Assembly: GCA_943842425.1 (NCBI GenBank)
Contig: CALTBR010000002.1
Coordinates: 248,001 to 312,000 of the forward strand
DNA: 64,000 nt
From: UBA974 sp002292405
GTDB taxonomy: Bacteria; Bacteroidota; Bacteroidia; Flavobacteriales_D; Sanyastnellaceae
Reading direction: 5' to 3'
Below the pieces are notes generated by a model. The model ran no database searches and was not told where the DNA came from. It was given only the letters and a program-made list of their open reading frames with translations. Positions 53,435 through 62,356 of the stretch are shown here, in pieces (position 1 is the first letter of the stretch; the number at the start of each line of letters is the position of its first letter). The translations under genes were made by a program, and so were the position numbers.

Positions 53435-54439
53435 ATGAAAGAGAAAGAGAAAGAATCTGATAAAGCGTCTTCGGGCTTACCTGAAATACCAAATCTACCT
53501 CCCATGCCGCTGTCAGCAAATATGAGTAATGAGGCTACGACAGCTATAGATTATCCAGAGGGTCATAGGGCTGGGTTTGTGAATATCGTCGGTTCACCCA
53601 ACGTTGGGAAGAGTACTCTAATGAATAAACTCGTGGGCGAAAATATTAGTATTATTAACGCTAAAGCCCAAACAACTCGTCACCGAATTATGGGTATCGT
53701 GAATCAACCAGATTGGCAAATAGTTTATAGCGACACTCCTGGGGTTCTTGATCCTGCATATAAATTGCAGGAAGGGATGATGAAGTTTGTGAAAACTGCT
53801 CTACAGGATGCGGACGTACTAATTCTAGTGACTGATGTTTATGAAAATAGTATCGCACATGAAGCTACTTTTGAGAAGATAGCAAAAATGGACATTCCCG
53901 TTTTTATTCTAATAAACAAAGTAGATCTCGAGGGGCAAGATGTAGCTATGGAGAGAGCAGAATATTGGAAAAAGCGTATGCCTAATGCGAGCGTTGCGCC
54001 TATCAGCGCACTGCACAATTTTAATGTAGACACTCTACTTGAAAATATCGTAAAGAAACTTCCTGTAGCACCGCCTTTCTTTCCTAAAGATGAACTCACG
54101 GATAAGCCTATGCGGTTTTTCGTTTCTGAAATCGTTAGGGAGAAAATCCTCACTCATTACAAGCAAGAGATTCCATATAGCTGTGAAGTGGTCGTTGAAG
54201 AGTTCATCGATGAACCTACTATATTTAAAATTAGAGCAGAAATTCGTGTCGCTCGCGAATCGCAAAAGTATATCGTTGTGGGAGCCGGAGGGAGAATGAT
54301 TAAAAGAGTAGGTACAGACTCCCGCATAGAGCTCGAATCTTTTTTAGGGAAGAAGGTGTTTCTCGATTTGTACGTAAGAGTAGATAAGGATTGGCGTAAC
54401 GACGAAGGCAAGCTTAAACGCTTCGGCTATTTCGATTAA
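53435..54439 (+). CDS. era: GTPase Era (16S rRNA-binding, 30S maturation)
   Basis: 334 residues. G1 GSPNVGKST near residue 53, switch I with AQTTRHRI, G3 SDTPGV, G4 INKVDL, then the KH domain with GAGGRMIKRVGTDSRIELE near residue 286. It binds the 3' end of 16S rRNA and helps assemble the 30S subunit. The N-terminus carries about 45 extra residues (charged, then Pro-rich) before GHRAGFVNI; Era normally starts close to that point. A later start at Met29 (LSANMSNEATTA) is possible. ispE follows after 24 bases. Confidence 0.94.
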   Translation: MKEKEKESDKASSGLPEIPNLPPMPLSANMSNEATTAIDYPEGHRAGFVNIVGSPNVGKSTLMNKLVGENISIINAKAQTTRHRIMGIVNQPDWQIVYSDTPGVLDPAYKLQEGMMKFVKTALQDADVLILVTDVYENSIAHEATFEKIAKMDIPVFILINKVDLEGQDVAMERAEYWKKRMPNASVAPISALHNFNVDTLLENIVKKLPVAPPFFPKDELTDKPMRFFVSEIVREKILTHYKQEIPYSCEVVVEEFIDEPTIFKIRAEIRVARESQKYIVVGAGGRMIKRVGTDSRIELESFLGKKVFLDLYVRVDKDWRNDEGKLKRFGYFD

Positions 54440-54463
54440 TCTGCATAAACTTAATAATAAGCT

Positions 54464-55333
54464 GTGATATACTTCCCTCCCGCTAAGATTAACTTAGGCC
54501 TTAAAATTCTAGGCAAAAGAGAAGATGGTTTTCACGAAATTCAGAGCTTATTCCTACCTATAAATTGGTGTGATGTGCTTGAGGTTATCGTTGTAGAAAA
54601 TGGAGAATGGGGTAAACTAAATTTCACCTGCTCTGGTATTAAAATTCCTGAAGACAACTCATCTAACACGGTAGTTAGAGCACATAAATTGTTAAGTAAA
54701 AACTTCAAACTCCCTGAGATTGATGCTCAACTGCTTAAAACAATACCCACAGGGGCTGGTTTAGGAGGTGGTAGTTCTGACGGATCTTTTATGCTTAAAG
54801 CAATAAATGAGTTGTGTCAACTCGGGGTATCAAATAAGGCATTGAAATCACTTGCTTCTGAACTTGGAAGTGATTGTCCTTTCTTTATAGACAACAAACC
54901 AAGCTTAGTTACAGGAAGAGGTGAAATAGTCGATCCCCTGCCTTTTAGTATAGAAGAACTCAAGATAAATGAGCTTAGTATTTTACTTATACACCCAGGT
55001 GTACATGTTAATACTGGAATAGCTTTCACATTATTGAATCAAGAATTGAGTAATAAAAAATTACAATTTCTGAAACTCCCCTCACTCCCACTTAATCAAT
55101 GGAAAGAAGCACTACATAACGATTTACAAATTCCAGTAGCCAACAGGCACCCTGAAATATTTAATGCTATCAATATTCTTGAAGACACTCATGCTGAGTA
55201 TGTTCAAATGACGGGGAGCGGATCTTCTGTGTTTGGATTATATCAAACTAGAAATCACGATGAGGATTTGATCAAAACAGCAATAAAAAAAGCTAAAAAA
55301 TTAGGGTTTACTACCTATTTTGGAGCCTTATAA
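54464..55333 (+). CDS. ispE: 4-diphosphocytidyl-2-C-methyl-D-erythritol kinase
   Basis: 289 residues from a GTG at 54464, placing MIYFPPAKINLGLKI at the N-terminus as in other IspE proteins. The GHMP-kinase ATP loop is PTGAGLGGGSSDGSF near residue 91, with MTGSGSSVFG near the end. It phosphorylates CDP-methylerythritol in the non-mevalonate isoprenoid pathway. Co-directional with era; the end overlaps the LptF/G gene by 19 bases in convergent orientation. Confidence 0.95.
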   Translation: MIYFPPAKINLGLKILGKREDGFHEIQSLFLPINWCDVLEVIVVENGEWGKLNFTCSGIKIPEDNSSNTVVRAHKLLSKNFKLPEIDAQLLKTIPTGAGLGGGSSDGSFMLKAINELCQLGVSNKALKSLASELGSDCPFFIDNKPSLVTGRGEIVDPLPFSIEELKINELSILLIHPGVHVNTGIAFTLLNQELSNKKLQFLKLPSLPLNQWKEALHNDLQIPVANRHPEIFNAINILEDTHAEYVQMTGSGSSVFGLYQTRNHDEDLIKTAIKKAKKLGFTTYFGAL

Positions 55334-56424
55334 TAAATCCAAAAGCCAAGAGCGGTAAATAAAACATTGGGTAGCCAAGCTGCTATAAACTGAATTGCAC
55401 TTACGCTAATTGGTAAAAATTCTGGAGAAGCTGCGGTTGCTGCAAATACAGAAATCATTCGTGATGTAAATACAAATGTGAAACCCACAAGAACTGCTAG
55501 TAACAAATGTATCCCAACCCCCCCACGCTGTTTTCTAGAAGCTATTCCTACCCCTAAAAAAGTCAGCACAAAAATGGCAAAAGGTGTTGATGTTCTTGAG
55601 TGGCGGGTAAGCTCCAGTGAACAAACATCTGCGCCGCTGAAACGAACTTGGTCAATGTAATTATTTAATTCTGGTGTAGGCATCGTATTGACCACGGCTG
55701 CTCTCTGAGCGAAATCTTCGATACGCATTGTCAAAGCGGTATCTAAACGATTTACAAATCGAAAAGACTCAGTCCCGTCATCATTAAAGTCACGAACGCT
55801 AACATTCACAAGTCGCCACAAACTATCCTCAGACATCCAGGTTCCTTTTGCTGCAACTATTCGCTGCTCGAGTCTATTCTCTCCTTCATCCCATCTCTCA
55901 AGTTGGAATCTATAGCCAGTAGCCCTACTGTACGTAATACTTCTGAAATAAGCGATGGTGCCAGGGGTGATTTCACGATAAAGATTTTGGTCTTTAACAT
56001 GGAAATTAACATGAATCCACTCCACTTCAAACTCGACCTTACTTTTATTTGCAGCGGGAACAACAAAATGAGTTAATATTAACGAAATCGCAACCAGCAA
56101 CGAGGCTGCGATGAAATAGGGTTTTAGAAATCTACGGAAAGCCATACCTCCACTGAGCATAGCAATAATTTCTGTTTTTTGGGCTAACTTACTTGTAAAC
56201 CAAACTATAGTAAGGAAAACAATAAACCCGCTTAACATGTTAGCAAAGAAAAATATAAATGAAAAGTAGTACTTGACCGTTTGCCACAAGGGCGCCTCAT
56301 TTTCCAGCAAACGCCCAATATTTTCTACTAAATCAAAAATTACTGCAACAACACAAAACACTCCCAACATAAAGAAGAAAGTTGTGAGAAATTTTTCGAT
56401 AATATATTTATCTAATCTTGTCAA
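55315..56424 (-). CDS. LptF/LptG-family permease (lipopolysaccharide export)
   Basis: 369 residues: MTRLDKYIIEKFLTTFFFML start, three N-terminal membrane segments, a periplasmic jelly-roll region (about 130-265, MRIEDFAQRAAVVNTMP), and three C-terminal membrane segments (FAIFVLTFLGVGIASRKQRGG). It is the transmembrane part of the Lpt ABC transporter that extracts LPS from the inner membrane. It starts 6 bases after tgt, so they are probably co-transcribed, as in other Bacteroidota. Confidence 0.92.
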   Translation of the reverse strand: MTRLDKYIIEKFLTTFFFMLGVFCVVAVIFDLVENIGRLLENEAPLWQTVKYYFSFIFFFANMLSGFIVFLTIVWFTSKLAQKTEIIAMLSGGMAFRRFLKPYFIAASLLVAISLILTHFVVPAANKSKVEFEVEWIHVNFHVKDQNLYREITPGTIAYFRSITYSRATGYRFQLERWDEGENRLEQRIVAAKGTWMSEDSLWRLVNVSVRDFNDDGTESFRFVNRLDTALTMRIEDFAQRAAVVNTMPTPELNNYIDQVRFSGADVCSLELTRHSRTSTPFAIFVLTFLGVGIASRKQRGGVGIHLLLAVLVGFTFVFTSRMISVFAATAASPEFLPISVSAIQFIAAWLPNVLFTALGFWIYYKAPK

Positions 56425-56430
56425 TGCTTA

Positions 56431-57561
56431 TCAGATCCTTTGGGACACTTGCTTTACCATTTTATTTTTCCATTCTACAAAATCACCTGCTTTGATGTGC
56501 TTCCTTGCTTCTTTAACTAAGTCAATATAAAACGCTAGGTTGTGTAAACTTGTTATATACATAGCAAGTAACTCATCTGTCCTGATTAAATGTCTGACAT
56601 ATGATTTGCTATACATTTTATCCACTTTAGCTGATCCGGCAGGATCTAAAGGTGAGAAATCATGCTCCCACTTTTTATTCTTGATATTTATAATACCATT
56701 CCAGGTAAACAACGTACCTGTCCTAGCATTTCTTGTGGGCATTACACAATCAAACATATCTACACCTAAAGCAATGTTTTCTAGAACATTAGCTGGGGTA
56801 CCAACACCCATCAAGTATCTCGGCTTATCCTTAGGAAGAATCCCACAAACCAACTCACTGGTTTTATACATCTCTTCTATCGGCTCACCTACACTTAACC
56901 CACCTATTGCATAACCTGCCGCTTCAATAGATGAAATATATTCAGCTGATTGCTTCCTTAAATCACTAAAACTGCCACCTTGTAAAATTGGGAAAAGTTC
57001 TTGATTATAGCCATATTTAGGTTCAGTTTCAGCAAATCTAGTAAAGCATCTTTCCAACCAACGATGGGTTCTCTCCATAGATTTTTTGGTATAATTATGA
57101 GTACTCGGGTAAGGTGGACATTCATCGAATGCCATAATAATATCCGCACCTATAATTCTCTGAATATCTATTACATTTTCTGGCGTGAAATTGATTAAAT
57201 CACCATTAATGTGATTCCTAAACTGAGCCCCCTCTTCCGTCAATTTTCTGTTGTGGGCCAAACTATAAACTTGAAATCCACCACTATCCGTTAATATTGG
57301 CCCCTCCCAACTCATAAATTTATGAAGCCCACCTGCCATTTCAAGGGTCTCTATTCCAGGTCTCAAGTACAAATGATATGTGTTCCCTAAAATGATTTGA
57401 GCCTGAACCTCCTCTTTCAACTCTATTTGAGGCACAGCCTTCACTGTACCTAAAGTTCCTACTGGCATAAAAATAGGGGTCTCAATTTCCCCATGATCAG
57501 TAACTAAAAGTCCCGCTCTTGCACTAGACCCAGGATCACAAGCTTGTAAGGTAAATTTCAC
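56431..57561 (-). CDS. tgt: Queuine/preQ1 tRNA-ribosyltransferase
   Basis: About 376 residues. ETPIFMPVGTLGTVKAV, LGNTYHLYLRPG, the catalytic Asp in ILTDSGGFQVYSL, and GVGTPANVLENIALGVDMFDCV are all Tgt signatures. It swaps guanine for preQ1 at the wobble base of GUN tRNAs. The start chosen is GTG at 57561 (VKFTLQACDP), which matches the family N-terminus; an ATG at 57612 overlaps the likely -7 element. The distal zinc-ligand region looks unusual: I see no CxCxxC in the C-terminal part. Confidence 0.92.
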   Translation of the reverse strand: MKFTLQACDPGSSARAGLLVTDHGEIETPIFMPVGTLGTVKAVPQIELKEEVQAQIILGNTYHLYLRPGIETLEMAGGLHKFMSWEGPILTDSGGFQVYSLAHNRKLTEEGAQFRNHINGDLINFTPENVIDIQRIIGADIIMAFDECPPYPSTHNYTKKSMERTHRWLERCFTRFAETEPKYGYNQELFPILQGGSFSDLRKQSAEYISSIEAAGYAIGGLSVGEPIEEMYKTSELVCGILPKDKPRYLMGVGTPANVLENIALGVDMFDCVMPTRNARTGTLFTWNGIINIKNKKWEHDFSPLDPAGSAKVDKMYSKSYVRHLIRTDELLAMYITSLHNLAFYIDLVKEARKHIKAGDFVEWKNKMVKQVSQRI

Positions 57562-57609
57562 CCTTTTTTCTTTCAAGTTTATTCGACACTCGCTTTGAAT
57601 ACCGTTCCG

Positions 57610-57617
57610 CAAATGTA
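57610..57617 (-). promoter_or_regulatory. -7 element of tgt
   Basis: On the minus strand TACATTTG, matching TAnnTTTG, with a TTG 23 bases upstream. Transcription would begin near 57603, downstream of the ATG at 57612, which supports a later tgt start. Confidence 0.5.
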
Positions 57618-57656
57618 ACTTGGGACATTCATAATGAAGACAATCTCACAAAAGTA

Positions 57657-58340
57657 ATGCTAGGAACACTTTTCAACACTGCAGCCGTTGCGCTGGGCTC
57701 CACTATAGGACTTTTATTTAGAAAACACATCACCTCGGCAAACCAAACTCAAATACTCACTATTTTCGGGCTGTTCACGATAGCCTTAAGCATCGATATG
57801 ATGAGTAAAATGGCTTCTCCTATTGATGTTTTTATAGCTCTAATAATTGGCTCGGTCCTTGGCCAAACCCTGTCACTTCACTCGCGACTTTCTGACTTTA
57901 CTTCAAAACTTAACATGGGTACAGGATTCATTAAAGCGTCAGTTTTATTTTGTGTTGGTGGTCTTACAATGATCGGGTGTATGGAAGAAGGTCTTAGCTC
58001 AAATTACAGACTGCTATATATTAAAGGCATTATGGATCTCATTAGCTCAGTCTTCCTAGCAGCAGCACTTGGGCGGGGAGTTTTATTCTCTGCCTTAGGC
58101 GTTCTCATTTTTCAAGGGTCACTTTCATTTTTATTTTTCAGCATCGGATCCAGCATACCTACAGATTTAATCACAGACTTAACAGCAACAGGCGGTATAC
58201 TTCTTCTTGCTTTAGGTCTAGACCTAAGCAACATAAAAAAATTCAACATCATTGACCTTCTCCCGACATTAGTAATTCTACCTATTGTTCACTTACTTCA
58301 CAACTTAATAAAACTATCGATAAATGGGTTTGGGATTTAA
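57657..58340 (+). CDS. DUF554 membrane protein
   Basis: 227 residues, mostly membrane segments. MLGTLFNTAAVALGSTIGLL, FGLFTIALSIDM and CVGGLTMIGCMEEG are the DUF554 (YqgA-like) signature regions. Proposed to be a transporter-like inner-membrane protein; the role is not established. Divergent from tgt and overlapping the next gene by 17 bases. Confidence 0.88.
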   Translation: MLGTLFNTAAVALGSTIGLLFRKHITSANQTQILTIFGLFTIALSIDMMSKMASPIDVFIALIIGSVLGQTLSLHSRLSDFTSKLNMGTGFIKASVLFCVGGLTMIGCMEEGLSSNYRLLYIKGIMDLISSVFLAAALGRGVLFSALGVLIFQGSLSFLFFSIGSSIPTDLITDLTATGGILLLALGLDLSNIKKFNIIDLLPTLVILPIVHLLHNLIKLSINGFGI

Positions 58341-58983
58341 TAAGAAGATTTCTACAAAAATCATCCATGGCTTAAGTGCCATGCTAATTCTTTGCATCCT
58401 GTTTTTTACTTACAAATATTTTATCAGAGCCACCATAGATTTAAATAAAAACACAAGTTCTCAATCAGTAATCGAGAACTATTCTGACGACGTATTCAAA
58501 TCTTCATTAGAGTTCAACATACCATATGAATATCTCATGTCTTTAATTCAACTAGAATGCTCTGGCCTTAAGCCTGCCGGAGAAAGGTTTGAGCCCCACG
58601 TTTACAAGCAATTAAAAAGAGTTCAAAGTGGCTCACTGATAAATTACGAAAATGTAACAACTTCTCACCTATATGATGCTTCAGACGAAGCAATAAGGAA
58701 TCTCGCTACATCTTGGGGGCCATTTCAATTAATGGGGTACAAATGCATTTTACTTGATGTAAAGATTCGTGATATAAGAGGCCCAAACGGAGTTCATTAT
58801 GGAGCCCAATGGATCAACCTTACATACGGCAATCGGCTTAGAAAAGCAGAATACAAAGACTGTTTTCACCTTCACAATACCGGCAGACCTTACCCAAGCA
58901 CAGGCATACCTACAACACACGACCCGCAATATGTACAGAGGGGTCTTTCAGGATTAAAGCGTTTTAATCACAAAAATAATTAA
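58324..58983 (+). CDS. Membrane-anchored muramidase-like protein
   Basis: 219 residues: an N-terminal membrane anchor (IIHGLSAMLILCILFFTYKY), then a lysozyme-like domain. LIQLECSGLKPAGERFEPHVY (about residues 72-92) has a candidate catalytic Glu, and LATSWGPFQLMGYK near 128 is the muramidase/transglycosylase 'SWGxFQ' motif. Peptidoglycan cleavage is a family-based inference. It overlaps the DUF554 gene by 17 bases, suggesting coupling. Confidence 0.7.
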   Translation: MGLGFNKKISTKIIHGLSAMLILCILFFTYKYFIRATIDLNKNTSSQSVIENYSDDVFKSSLEFNIPYEYLMSLIQLECSGLKPAGERFEPHVYKQLKRVQSGSLINYENVTTSHLYDASDEAIRNLATSWGPFQLMGYKCILLDVKIRDIRGPNGVHYGAQWINLTYGNRLRKAEYKDCFHLHNTGRPYPSTGIPTTHDPQYVQRGLSGLKRFNHKNN

Positions 58984-59000
58984 CCTTACAACGATAGTTT

Positions 59001-60026
59001 ATGCCAGCAAATAAATTCGCCCTACTCCGATATCGCATCATTGATCGATGTATTAACAATCATGGCAATCCATATCCTTCAAAAGAAAACCTGCGCACTG
59101 CTTGTGAAGAAGCCTTGTATGGAAGTGATGGTGAACACATAAGCGTAAGTACCATAGAAAAAGATATTTGGTCTATGAGAAATGAATCTGAATTGGGATA
59201 CTACGCTCCTATTTCATACCACAGAGACCACAAAGGATATTTCTACGAGGAAGATGGATACAGTATAAATGAAGTCCAATTAAATGAAGAAGACCTTGAC
59301 GCCATAAGATTTGCCGCTAACACACTTATTCAATTTAGAGACCTACCTATTTTCCAACAATTTGATCAGGCTATAGGAAAGATCTCTGATAGACTAGCTG
59401 TTGCGCCCAACCTTGATACAACAGGCGTTGATAAATACATGCAATTTGAATCTACCCCATCGGCACGTGGCTCTAAATATCTATCCCCACTGTTGCATGC
59501 TGCGCGCAACAATCATCCTGTTATTCTTAGTTATAGAAAGTTTTCTAGCGAAGCCCAAAAGGAATATTTAGTTCATCCATACTTGTTAAAAGAATATAGA
59601 AACAGATGGTATTTATTAGCTTGGGATCCTAAAATGGAATTTATTCGGACGTTTGGCTGTGACAGAATTAAATCAATTAATACTGATGAAAAAACGAAAT
59701 TTACGACATCATCAGAGTTTGATGCAGACAAGTATTTTTCTCACACAGTAGGAATAACAGTGTTTGACAATTCACCTCCTGTAAAAGTCACATTAGAATG
59801 CGATCCTATTCTCGCACGATACCTCACATCACAACCACTTCATCGGTCTCAAAAAATAACTAACCAAGGAGATGTTTATACAATAACACTAAATGTAATC
59901 ATTACTTATGAATTGATTCAGTGGATAATGGGGTATTCAGCTGAAGTTAAAGTATGCTCTCCGGAGAGTTTAAAAGAAATTTTATCAAATAGATTAAATA
60001 AAGCACTTAATATGAGTACAACGTAA
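59001..60026 (+). CDS. WYL-domain transcriptional regulator
   Basis: 341 residues: N-terminal winged HTH (ISVSTIEKDIWSMRNE), then a WYL domain (PYLLKEYRNRWYLLAWDP near residue 193) and a C-terminal WCX-type extension (KVTLECDPILARYLTSQP). WYL proteins sense ligands, sometimes nucleic acids or nucleotides, and regulate DNA-repair or defence genes. No adjacent defence system is seen. It follows the muramidase-like gene by 17 bases. Confidence 0.88.
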   Translation: MPANKFALLRYRIIDRCINNHGNPYPSKENLRTACEEALYGSDGEHISVSTIEKDIWSMRNESELGYYAPISYHRDHKGYFYEEDGYSINEVQLNEEDLDAIRFAANTLIQFRDLPIFQQFDQAIGKISDRLAVAPNLDTTGVDKYMQFESTPSARGSKYLSPLLHAARNNHPVILSYRKFSSEAQKEYLVHPYLLKEYRNRWYLLAWDPKMEFIRTFGCDRIKSINTDEKTKFTTSSEFDADKYFSHTVGITVFDNSPPVKVTLECDPILARYLTSQPLHRSQKITNQGDVYTITLNVIITYELIQWIMGYSAEVKVCSPESLKEILSNRLNKALNMSTT

Positions 60027-60094
60027 ATAGATTGAGTTGTGGATTAATTGCTTTGTAGTGCAGAGATTAATAATCACCTTGAAAAACACTCGCA

Positions 60095-60394
60095 ATGTCT
60101 ATTCCTATTAACACATACTCTCACAAAGTGAGCACATCAATCACGAGCTTGTCAGACGCCAGACTCTGGATAAGCACTTTCCCTCGTCCAAAAGGATTTA
60201 GCCCATACGCCTGGAGTACAACTAAAAGAATAGCACTTGAAGTTTGGAAGTGTTATTTTTTCAATCGAGCATTTGATAGGACTGTAAATTTCATGCACCC
60301 TTCATTTTATTTAATGATTAGAACTCCTGAAGGATCCCCATTATTAGTTGAACGTTCGATTAGAGGACTGAGGTCAAAAGAAATAAGCAAATAA
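60095..60394 (+). CDS. Hypothetical protein (99 aa)
   Basis: Soluble small protein, Trp/Arg-rich (SDARLWISTFPRPKGFSPYA, TTKRIALEVWKCYFFNRAFD). No family recognised. Codon use is like that of its neighbours and it is co-directional with the WYL regulator, so it is likely real. Confidence 0.5.
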   Translation: MSIPINTYSHKVSTSITSLSDARLWISTFPRPKGFSPYAWSTTKRIALEVWKCYFFNRAFDRTVNFMHPSFYLMIRTPEGSPLLVERSIRGLRSKEISK

Positions 60395-60498
60395 TTTTTG
60401 TTTTAGGAAAAGAATATATATATTGCAAAAACGACTGTTAGTCGTGCATATTTAACAACTCGTCGTTATTTATATCATGCTCATAGATATTATCACCT

Positions 60499-61083
60499 AT
60501 GACAAGGATTGAAACAAATACTAAAGCCACTCTTAATCGAGAGCTACAATCACGTTTGGGAAATGTTTCTGAATCCGATCAAAAATATGGAGGAGTTATA
60601 ATATCGTACTCAGGGACTTTAGACACTTCCTCCGGTGATTCTATTTTACAACTTGCAGAAAAATCTATCTTATACACTGGTGGTTCAATGTCCGAGATGA
60701 AAAAAGTTTGCAAAATCTTGATAGATTGCTTTCAAAATGTAAGTAAACATGGTTGGATTGATCAATTGGGTGAAACGTTCTTAAACCTAACAATCGAACA
60801 CAATCCTTTTGGATATCAAATACATTGCAAAAACATTGTTGACCTAGAAATGGCCTCAACTCTTAAGCTTAAACTAGACAAAGTAAACGGATTGAATTTA
60901 TCACAATTACGCAAAAGGTATGTTGACACACTGTGTGAAGGTCAGTCACATAATTCACAACGAGTTGGACTAGGTCTTTTGAGTATGGCTCAAAGAAGTG
61001 TTGGACCTCTAGAATACGAGCTAATTAAACATGAAAAAAACGATTTGCTTTTATTTTATTTAACTGTGACAGTTAAACGATAA
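60499..61083 (+). CDS. SiaB-family/DUF6272 protein (histidine-kinase-like ATPase fold)
   Basis: 194 residues. ILIDCFQNVSKHGW has the N-box-like Asn of GHKL kinases and GLGLLSMAQRSVGPLEY acts as the G-box; GYQIHCKNIV lies between. This matches SiaB-type kinases, which phosphorylate an STAS-domain partner in SiaABC signalling. No SiaA or SiaC gene is seen nearby. Confidence 0.72.
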   Translation: MTRIETNTKATLNRELQSRLGNVSESDQKYGGVIISYSGTLDTSSGDSILQLAEKSILYTGGSMSEMKKVCKILIDCFQNVSKHGWIDQLGETFLNLTIEHNPFGYQIHCKNIVDLEMASTLKLKLDKVNGLNLSQLRKRYVDTLCEGQSHNSQRVGLGLLSMAQRSVGPLEYELIKHEKNDLLLFYLTVTVKR

Positions 61084-61092
61084 AATAAAAAT

Positions 61093-62352
61093 TTAAGTTT
61101 TTCTTTCCTTCTTTTTAGCAGCGGGAAATAGTATGTTATTTAATATTAATCTGTATCCCGGAGAATTTGGATGTAGATTTAGATCGGTAGGAGGATCATT
61201 CACCATATGCTTATAATCCTCTGGGTCATGACCTCCATAGTACGTCCATTGCCCTCTCCCTAATTCACCATGTATATATTTTGCTGTAGATAAATTTCGA
61301 TTATCTCCCATTACAGTAACATCAGGCCTAATAAATTCTTTACGAAAAGATGTTGTTTGGCCCATAAAACCAGTGATAACCCTTTTGTGACTCTGTGTCA
61401 ACATTGTGGGTACAATATCCCATTTTGCTGAGAAATCAAACAATGTAAAGAAATCATTGATTTGTTTAATATCCCTATGATCCTTAGTTCCATCAATATC
61501 TGAAAATTCATAAATCAGAGGATTCATTTCTAAATTGTAATCCTGAAAAGCGAGACCCTCAGAAAAAACAAGTTTTGAATTGGCTTGTGAATCAGAAGGG
61601 TCACCATCAAACATTGGATCACAGATATCTACCTTTTGAGCTGCTAAAGCAATATCAAATGAATCCGTTCCAGAACACATCGTAAACAAAAAGCCTCCTC
61701 CTAAAACAAAATTTCTTATGGTTAAACTAACCTCTCTTTTCATTTCGCTAACCTTTTGGAATCCCATGAAATTAGCCGAAGCATTTTGTGAATCGACCTC
61801 ATCTTGATACCAAGTAGCTGTTCTGAATGCTTTATAAAATTTACCAAACTGCCCTGTAAAATCCTCATGATGAAGATGTAGCCAATCATACTTCGGTAAA
61901 ACACCGGATAGAACCTCTTCATCGTACACGATTTCGTATGGTATTTCTGCATATGTAAGTACCAGAGTGACTGCATCGTCCCAAGGTAGTTTTCCTGCAG
62001 GACTATAAACAGCAATTTTAGGAGACTTTTCTAACTTAACACTCTCCATGTTAGCTTCTGTGGCAGAAATTTCATTTAAAATCTGATCAGCTTGAACATC
62101 AGCAATAATATTAAAAGAAACCCCTCTAATGACACATTCTTCAGCAATACTATTAATATTAGGGAGCATAAAACTCCCTCCTCTATAATTCAACAACCAT
62201 TGTGCTTCAACACCATTTCCCAACACCCAGAACGTTACTCCATAAGCCTTCAAATGATTAGATTGGCTATCATCCATAGGTATAAGTATCCTAGATGAGA
62301 ATCCTTGAAAAGAAATGAGCATTATACACCCAAGAAATAAAAATCTTTTCAT
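61093..62352 (-). CDS. Secreted protein of the Bacteroidota 'asparagine synthetase B' family (name doubtful)
   Basis: 419 residues, signal peptide ending FSS, then RILIPMDDSQSNHLKAYGVT and AQWLLNYRGGSFMLPN, which I recognise from a conserved flavobacterial family often labelled asparagine synthetase B. No AsnB glutaminase Cys or ATP-pyrophosphatase motif is visible, so the label is probably wrong. GGGFLFTMCSGTD near residue 240 resembles a class I amidotransferase-like (DUF4159-type) fold. It lies 4 bases after the helicase gene. Function unknown. Confidence 0.7.
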   Translation of the reverse strand: MKRFLFLGCIMLISFQGFSSRILIPMDDSQSNHLKAYGVTFWVLGNGVEAQWLLNYRGGSFMLPNINSIAEECVIRGVSFNIIADVQADQILNEISATEANMESVKLEKSPKIAVYSPAGKLPWDDAVTLVLTYAEIPYEIVYDEEVLSGVLPKYDWLHLHHEDFTGQFGKFYKAFRTATWYQDEVDSQNASANFMGFQKVSEMKREVSLTIRNFVLGGGFLFTMCSGTDSFDIALAAQKVDICDPMFDGDPSDSQANSKLVFSEGLAFQDYNLEMNPLIYEFSDIDGTKDHRDIKQINDFFTLFDFSAKWDIVPTMLTQSHKRVITGFMGQTTSFRKEFIRPDVTVMGDNRNLSTAKYIHGELGRGQWTYYGGHDPEDYKHMVNDPPTDLNLHPNSPGYRLILNNILFPAAKKKERKT

Positions 62353-62356
62353 AGAA

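Noticed and set aside
61093..62352. True asparagine synthetase
   Set aside because: It has a signal peptide and no N-terminal Cys nucleophile or ATP-pyrophosphatase motif.
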